NCBI GenBank assembly: GCA_024639035.1 | Contig: JAHEJE010000020.1 | Location: 1 to 17,275 of the forward strand | Origin: Alphaproteobacteria bacterium | Lineage (GTDB): Bacteria > Pseudomonadota > Alphaproteobacteria > Rhizobiales > Aestuariivirgaceae | Direction: 5' to 3' | Length of the DNA: 17,275 nt | In this document: positions 15,126 through 17,275 of the stretch, one piece after another | How the letters are laid out: each line of letters opens with the position of its first letter | Numbering within the stretch: position 1 is the stretch's first letter | Position numbers and translations under genes: made by a program | The notes under the pieces: generated by a model | What the model saw: only the letters and a program-made list of their open reading frames with translations | Databases searched by the model: none | What the model was told of the DNA's origin: nothing

Positions 15126-15683
15126 TTAGCTGCCAAAGGGCTCGTTGCGAAAGGCCGCGCTCGCGGTAAGCAGGCGGCGGCCGCCGGCCAGGTTGGACAG
15201 CTTGCTGATACCGGGCGTGAACAGTTTCCAGTCGTAGTAGACGCGCACGACGACGACCTCGAGAGCCGTGCCTGGCTCGAACTGCGCACCGGTCGTGACA
15301 TCCGTGGTCAACTGGCCGTCACCGTCAATGGCTGAGGGTACGGCTACCGTGTCGAAATCGGGGAAGTTGCGGACATCGACGTAAAGCCGGTTGTCGCAAT
15401 CGAGGAATGAGCTCAGATTGCCGCAGACCGTGGTCTTGAAGTTGGCTTCGGTCACCCCGGTGATCTGGACCTCACCGGTGCGGATCATCCGTGCGGCGTT
15501 GGCGGTGCCGTTCTCGATGAGATATTCGGCAAACAGCATCAGACCGGTTTCGAAAATCGCCATCAGAAGATAGAGAAAAGGGCCGCCGACCATTGCGAAC
15601 TCAATGGCCGTTACACCATCCTCTGACTCTTTATATCTTGCGAGGCCTCGCCGGATGCTGACGAAGAACAGCTGCCACATCAT
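15126..15683 (-). CDS. TadE-like minor pseudopilin (first copy)
   Basis: The 185-residue product carries a prepilin-type site SEDG-VTAIE (probable cleavage after Gly23, Glu28) and a hydrophobic segment (about 28-53, PFLYLLMAIFETGLML), followed by a periplasmic domain with two cysteines in TVCGNLSSFLDC. This is the TadE family layout; TadE and TadF-type pseudopilins help start or assemble Tad pili. The start at 15683 (MMWQLFF) has a GGGAG ribosome site 8 nt upstream; the frame is open to 15785 without a good site. The upstream region is AT-rich and contains a CtrA-like box. It is not a Flp major pilin, being too long. Confidence 0.85.
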   Translation of the reverse strand: MMWQLFFVSIRRGLARYKESEDGVTAIEFAMVGGPFLYLLMAIFETGLMLFAEYLIENGTANAARMIRTGEVQITGVTEANFKTTVCGNLSSFLDCDNRLYVDVRNFPDFDTVAVPSAIDGDGQLTTDVTTGAQFEPGTALEVVVVRVYYDWKLFTPGISKLSNLAGGRRLLTASAAFRNEPFGS

Positions 15684-15774
15684 CACTTTGTCTCCCGTAA
15701 AGCCAGCCAGGCTGGCATATGCACGCCACGCATTTCTTGCATTCCCCAAGGCGCGGCGATTCCAGGATTGATGT

Positions 15775-15789
15775 TTAACAAACAATTAT
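15775..15789. promoter_or_regulatory. CtrA-like box (TTAA-N7-TTAT) upstream of the tadE genes
   Basis: TTAA (15775-15778) and TTAT (15786-15789) are spaced exactly 7 bp apart, one base from the CtrA consensus TTAA-N7-TTAA. It lies about 92 bp upstream of the first tadE-like gene in an AT-rich stretch, where one-mismatch matches arise easily, so confidence is low alone. Similar boxes occur before the Flp pilin gene. Confidence 0.3.
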
Positions 15790-15836
15790 TGAGGTGCAGT
15801 GAAAGACACGATTAAGATTTGATGAAAACTTTATTC

Positions 15837-15857
15837 AAACCACCGCGTGGCGGGTTT
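15837..15857 (-). terminator. Possible terminator after the CpaC-like gene
   Basis: A hairpin with stems AAAC/GTTT and CCGC/GCGG (2-nt bulge, 3-nt loop) lies 91 bp downstream of the CpaC-like gene on the minus strand. Only GAATAAAGTTTT follows, not a clean T-run, so it is a weak candidate; the tadE genes may instead be read from the same transcript. Confidence 0.35.
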
Positions 15858-15947
15858 GGCCGAGCGCAAAAAGCATCGGGCCAGACCGTGCACCTGAATG
15901 CACCGGACTGACCCGAAAGATCGTGCGAGATAAGTTGGGAGGTGATG

Positions 15948-16457
15948 CTACTCGCTGAGCTTGGCAGCTGACTGCGCCACCACCGACTTGTTGTTCATCT
16001 GCTTCTGGACAAGATTCTCAAAGTAGGCTGGCGCATCGCCCACTTCCAGCACGCTTTCACAGTTCGGCGTGCAGTTGTAGGAGTTCTTCAGGCCTGCTTT
16101 ATATATTACAACGCCTTCCGGGCGGCGGCGCTCGACGGCCACTTCAAGGTTGGCCAGCTGACTTCCGTCCGCATCGAGCACGATGATATTGGTCGAGCCG
16201 AAGTGGCGACCGTGAATGATGATCTGACCGCTGCGGACCGATACATCGGCATAAGTCGGGTTGCCGACGATCACAGCAGACGGGGTTCCGGCGATGCTGA
16301 CCACCTTGGCCCGGTCCGCCTCCACCCTGATCTTGTTCTCGGCCTGCGCCGGGGCGGCTGCGAGCCAGCAGGCGGTCATCATGGTGAGACCGGTTGCCAC
16401 AAGCCGTAGATATTTCAAATGCCGGTTTGGCCGGACCGCTTCGAAAGACGAAATCAT
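15948..16457 (-). CDS. Pilus assembly protein with CpaC/RcpA N-terminal domain, no secretin domain
   Basis: The 169-residue product has a signal peptide (hydrophobic stretch about 17-38, likely cleavage after AQA at 39). It then has one domain resembling the N-terminal domain of CpaC/RcpA and related secretins (T2SS-T3SS pil_N type): VVSIAGTPSAVIVGNPTYADVSV, then IIIHGRHFGSTNIIVLD. The secretin pore domain is absent, so the product is a stand-alone periplasmic N-domain protein. Cys129 and Cys133 (NCTPNCE) may form a disulphide. The ATG at 16457 has GGAGGA about 9 nt upstream, a strong ribosome site. A TTGCAT-N17-TGTAAG stretch on the minus strand (16591-16563) is a weak promoter candidate. 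Confidence 0.8.
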   Translation of the reverse strand: MISSFEAVRPNRHLKYLRLVATGLTMMTACWLAAAPAQAENKIRVEADRAKVVSIAGTPSAVIVGNPTYADVSVRSGQIIIHGRHFGSTNIIVLDADGSQLANLEVAVERRRPEGVVIYKAGLKNSYNCTPNCESVLEVGDAPAYFENLVQKQMNNKSVVAQSAAKLSE

Positions 16458-16811
16458 TTGTCTTTTCCTCCAATGAACCCTAACGCGACTGTGCCCGGCG
16501 CCTTTCGGCCGGCAAAATCTGATGACGTGACCAGCATTTGACATGAAATTGGTGAATGAAGCCTTACAGTGCGCCAACTGATTTTATGCAACCGGTTTGT
16601 CGCCACGGGCTTGGGTGGTTCGATCGGTGAATTGGCAAGTCGAACTCGCCGCGGCCAGATCGCCAAGGCAGGACAGTGGTGCGGCGGCGAAGTTGTCATG
16701 AGATGATCCCGTTCGCATTGCGGGTGAATGCAATAGAAACGAATCGTGAGTGCACTGTGCAGATGCCATGCGGAGCGTGAACAGAACAATGTTCTGGAAA
16801 AACATATACTA

Positions 16812-16847
16812 TTAACCAGGATTTACAGGATTTATGGATAAATTAAC
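16812..16847. promoter_or_regulatory. Two CtrA-like boxes upstream of the Flp pilin gene
   Basis: Box 1 is TTAA-N7-TTAC (16812-16826). Box 2 is TTAT-N7-TTAA followed by C (16832-16847). Each is one base from the CtrA consensus TTAA-N7-TTAA. Two exact copies of ATTAACCA (16811-16818 and 16842-16849) lie in them. CtrA directly activates pilA in Caulobacter, so the location fits. The region is AT-rich, which raises the chance of false matches. Confidence 0.42.
16817..16834. repeat. Perfect 9-bp tandem repeat (CAGGATTTA x2)
   Basis: CAGGATTTA occurs twice head to tail (16817-16825 and 16826-16834), spanning the gap between the two CtrA-like boxes. GGATTTA recurs at 16890-16896. Tandem repeats in a pilin promoter can be binding sites or a spacing element that can vary by slippage. 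Confidence 0.75.
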
Positions 16848-16928
16848 CAAGACTGCTTCCGTGGGAAGGTTGGATGCAATTAATCAATTGGATTTACTTG
16901 TTTTTAATGCGCCACGCTTAGTGTTGGC

Positions 16929-16973
16929 CCTGGTTCTTGAGACACATGTGTGTCACCAATTTTGAGAACCAGG
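16929..16973. repeat. Nested inverted repeat just upstream of the Flp gene
   Basis: CCTGGTTCT (16929-16937) is the exact reverse complement of AGAACCAGG (16965-16973). Inside lies the perfect 10-bp palindrome ACACATGTGT (16942-16951). If transcribed, it would form a stem-loop in the leader, ending 20 nt before the ribosome site. It could also be an operator. It is not followed by a T-run. Confidence 0.7.
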
Positions 16974-17005
16974 TGCTGTCTAACGAGTTAGTCAAGGAGA
17001 GTAAA

Positions 17006-17167
17006 ATGAGCAAACTCGCACGTTTCATGAAAGACGATTCTGGTGCAACCGCTATCGAGTATGGCCTCATCGCCGCTGCTACGGGCCTGGCCCTTGTTGC
17101 TACGATGCCGCTGATCGAGTCGAACCTGACTTCGACCTTCTCGAGCATCGGTGGTAGCCTGAACTAG
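17006..17167 (+). CDS. flp: Flp family type IVb major pilin
   Basis: The 53-residue product is a Flp/PilA-type pilin. After MSKLARFMKDDSG comes the prepilin cleavage site (after Gly13) and ATAIEYGLIAA, with Glu18 at mature position 5 and the Tyr next to it as in other Flp pilins. The hydrophobic segment runs to about residue 36. The mature pilin is about 40 residues, normal for the family. It is exported and assembled into the Tad adhesive pilus, used for surface attachment. The ATG at 17006 has AAGGAG 6 nt upstream; the frame is open to 16937 but that would add unrelated residues. It is transcribed away from the CpaC-like and tadE genes, and a strong terminator follows. Confidence 0.95.
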   Translation: MSKLARFMKDDSGATAIEYGLIAAATGLALVATMPLIESNLTSTFSSIGGSLN

Positions 17168-17184
17168 ACTGCCGACACTCAAGG

Positions 17185-17208
17185 GCGAACCCGAGAGCCA
17201 GGGTTCGC
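17185..17208 (+). terminator. First stem-loop after the Flp gene
   Basis: GCGAACCC (17185-17192) pairs perfectly with GGGTTCGC (17201-17208) across an 8-nt loop. Only three Ts follow, so it is a partial terminator or an mRNA-stabilising stem that could set a high level of pilin message. Confidence 0.5.
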
Positions 17209-17234
17209 TTTGAAAAGAATAGGGAGGCTCAAGG

Positions 17235-17264
17235 ACCGCCGGCGATTGCCGGCGGTTTCTTTTT
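17235..17264 (+). terminator. Strong rho-independent terminator after the Flp gene
   Basis: ACCGCCGGC (17235-17243) and GCCGGCGGT (17248-17256) form a perfect 9-bp stem with loop GATT, followed by TTCTTTTT. This is a textbook terminator and shows that the Flp pilin gene is transcribed as a single-gene unit, at least in part. Confidence 0.9.
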
Positions 17265-17275
17265 GCGCTGCCGCC

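Larger units (their letters stand above)
16458..17005. other. 548-bp intergenic control region between the CpaC-like gene and the Flp pilin gene
   Basis: No credible gene is present. The left part (16458-16790) has ordinary base composition and carries the ribosome site and probable promoter of the CpaC-like gene. The right part (about 16800-16910) is strongly AT-rich, with two CtrA-like boxes, a 9-bp tandem repeat and a further GGATTTA copy at 16890-16896. A weak sigma-70 candidate for the Flp gene is TTGGAT (16870-16875) with TTTACT (16893-16898), 17 bp apart. A nested dyad and a strong ribosome site (AAGGAG, 16994-16999) come just before the Flp start. Confidence 0.7.

Noticed and set aside
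15889..15903. GTGCA/TGCAC dyad downstream of the CpaC-like gene
   Set aside because: Arms of only 5 bp and no T-run; too weak to call a terminator or operator.
16454..16789. 111-residue minus-strand frame in the region left of the Flp gene
   Set aside because: No ribosome site and no recognisable protein features; it overlaps the promoter area of the CpaC-like gene.
1..17275. Mobile elements, CRISPR arrays, defence islands, tRNA or rRNA genes
   Set aside because: I looked for repeat-spacer arrays, transposase motifs, terminal repeats and RNA gene structure, and found none.

Overview
This window looks like chromosomal DNA of a GC-rich alphaproteobacterium, probably of the Hyphomicrobiales (Rhizobiales) type. 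The evidence is the RegB/RegA (ActS/ActR) redox two-component pair beside a SenC/SCO gene and an mmcB-type repair gene, an intracellular PHB depolymerase, and Tad/Flp pilus genes with alphaproteobacterial features. I do not claim a genus. I see no integrase, transposase, CRISPR array, tRNA or rRNA, and no sign of recent transfer; most of the window reads as ordinary core or near-core genome.

Layout. 1-1621: the start of a YgjP/DUF45-like metallopeptidase gene (cut by the window edge) and phaZ, both on the minus strand. 1622-4370: the redox-control module, with senC (minus) divergent from regB and regA (plus). Its short shared control region (about 2249-2342) holds overlapping promoters, a RegA-type inverted repeat and a second perfect palindrome. 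4382-4852: mmcB, minus. 4972-7015: a two-gene overlapping operon of a beta-hydroxyacid dehydrogenase and a class I aminotransferase. 7169-9116: an exported trypsin-like protease followed 13 nt later by a DUF3095 protein that carries what looks like a class III nucleotide-cyclase core. 9103-9948: a DMT-family transporter, minus, with its 3' end overlapping the DUF3095 gene. 9999-13080: a CueR-type promoter, a copper P-type ATPase with two YHS domains, and an exported rhodanese. 13089-14372: an MFS transporter, minus. 14453-17275: a Tad pilus segment with two TadE-like minor pseudopilins, a CpaC/RcpA N-domain protein (all minus) and the Flp major pilin (plus), followed by a strong terminator. 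Further tad/cpa genes may lie beyond the right edge.

How the genes work together. RegB senses respiratory redox state through a quinone motif and a redox cysteine, and RegA controls gene expression. SenC is a copper-binding cytochrome oxidase assembly factor, so redox sensing sits next to oxidase maturation, and copper export (copA) appears farther along. The Tad genes build an adhesive pilus; CtrA-like boxes near them suggest cell-cycle control.

The least understood item is the DUF3095 protein: its two Asp motifs have the spacing expected of a nucleotide cyclase, but the usual transition-state residues appear to be replaced. No clearly new multi-gene system is evident.
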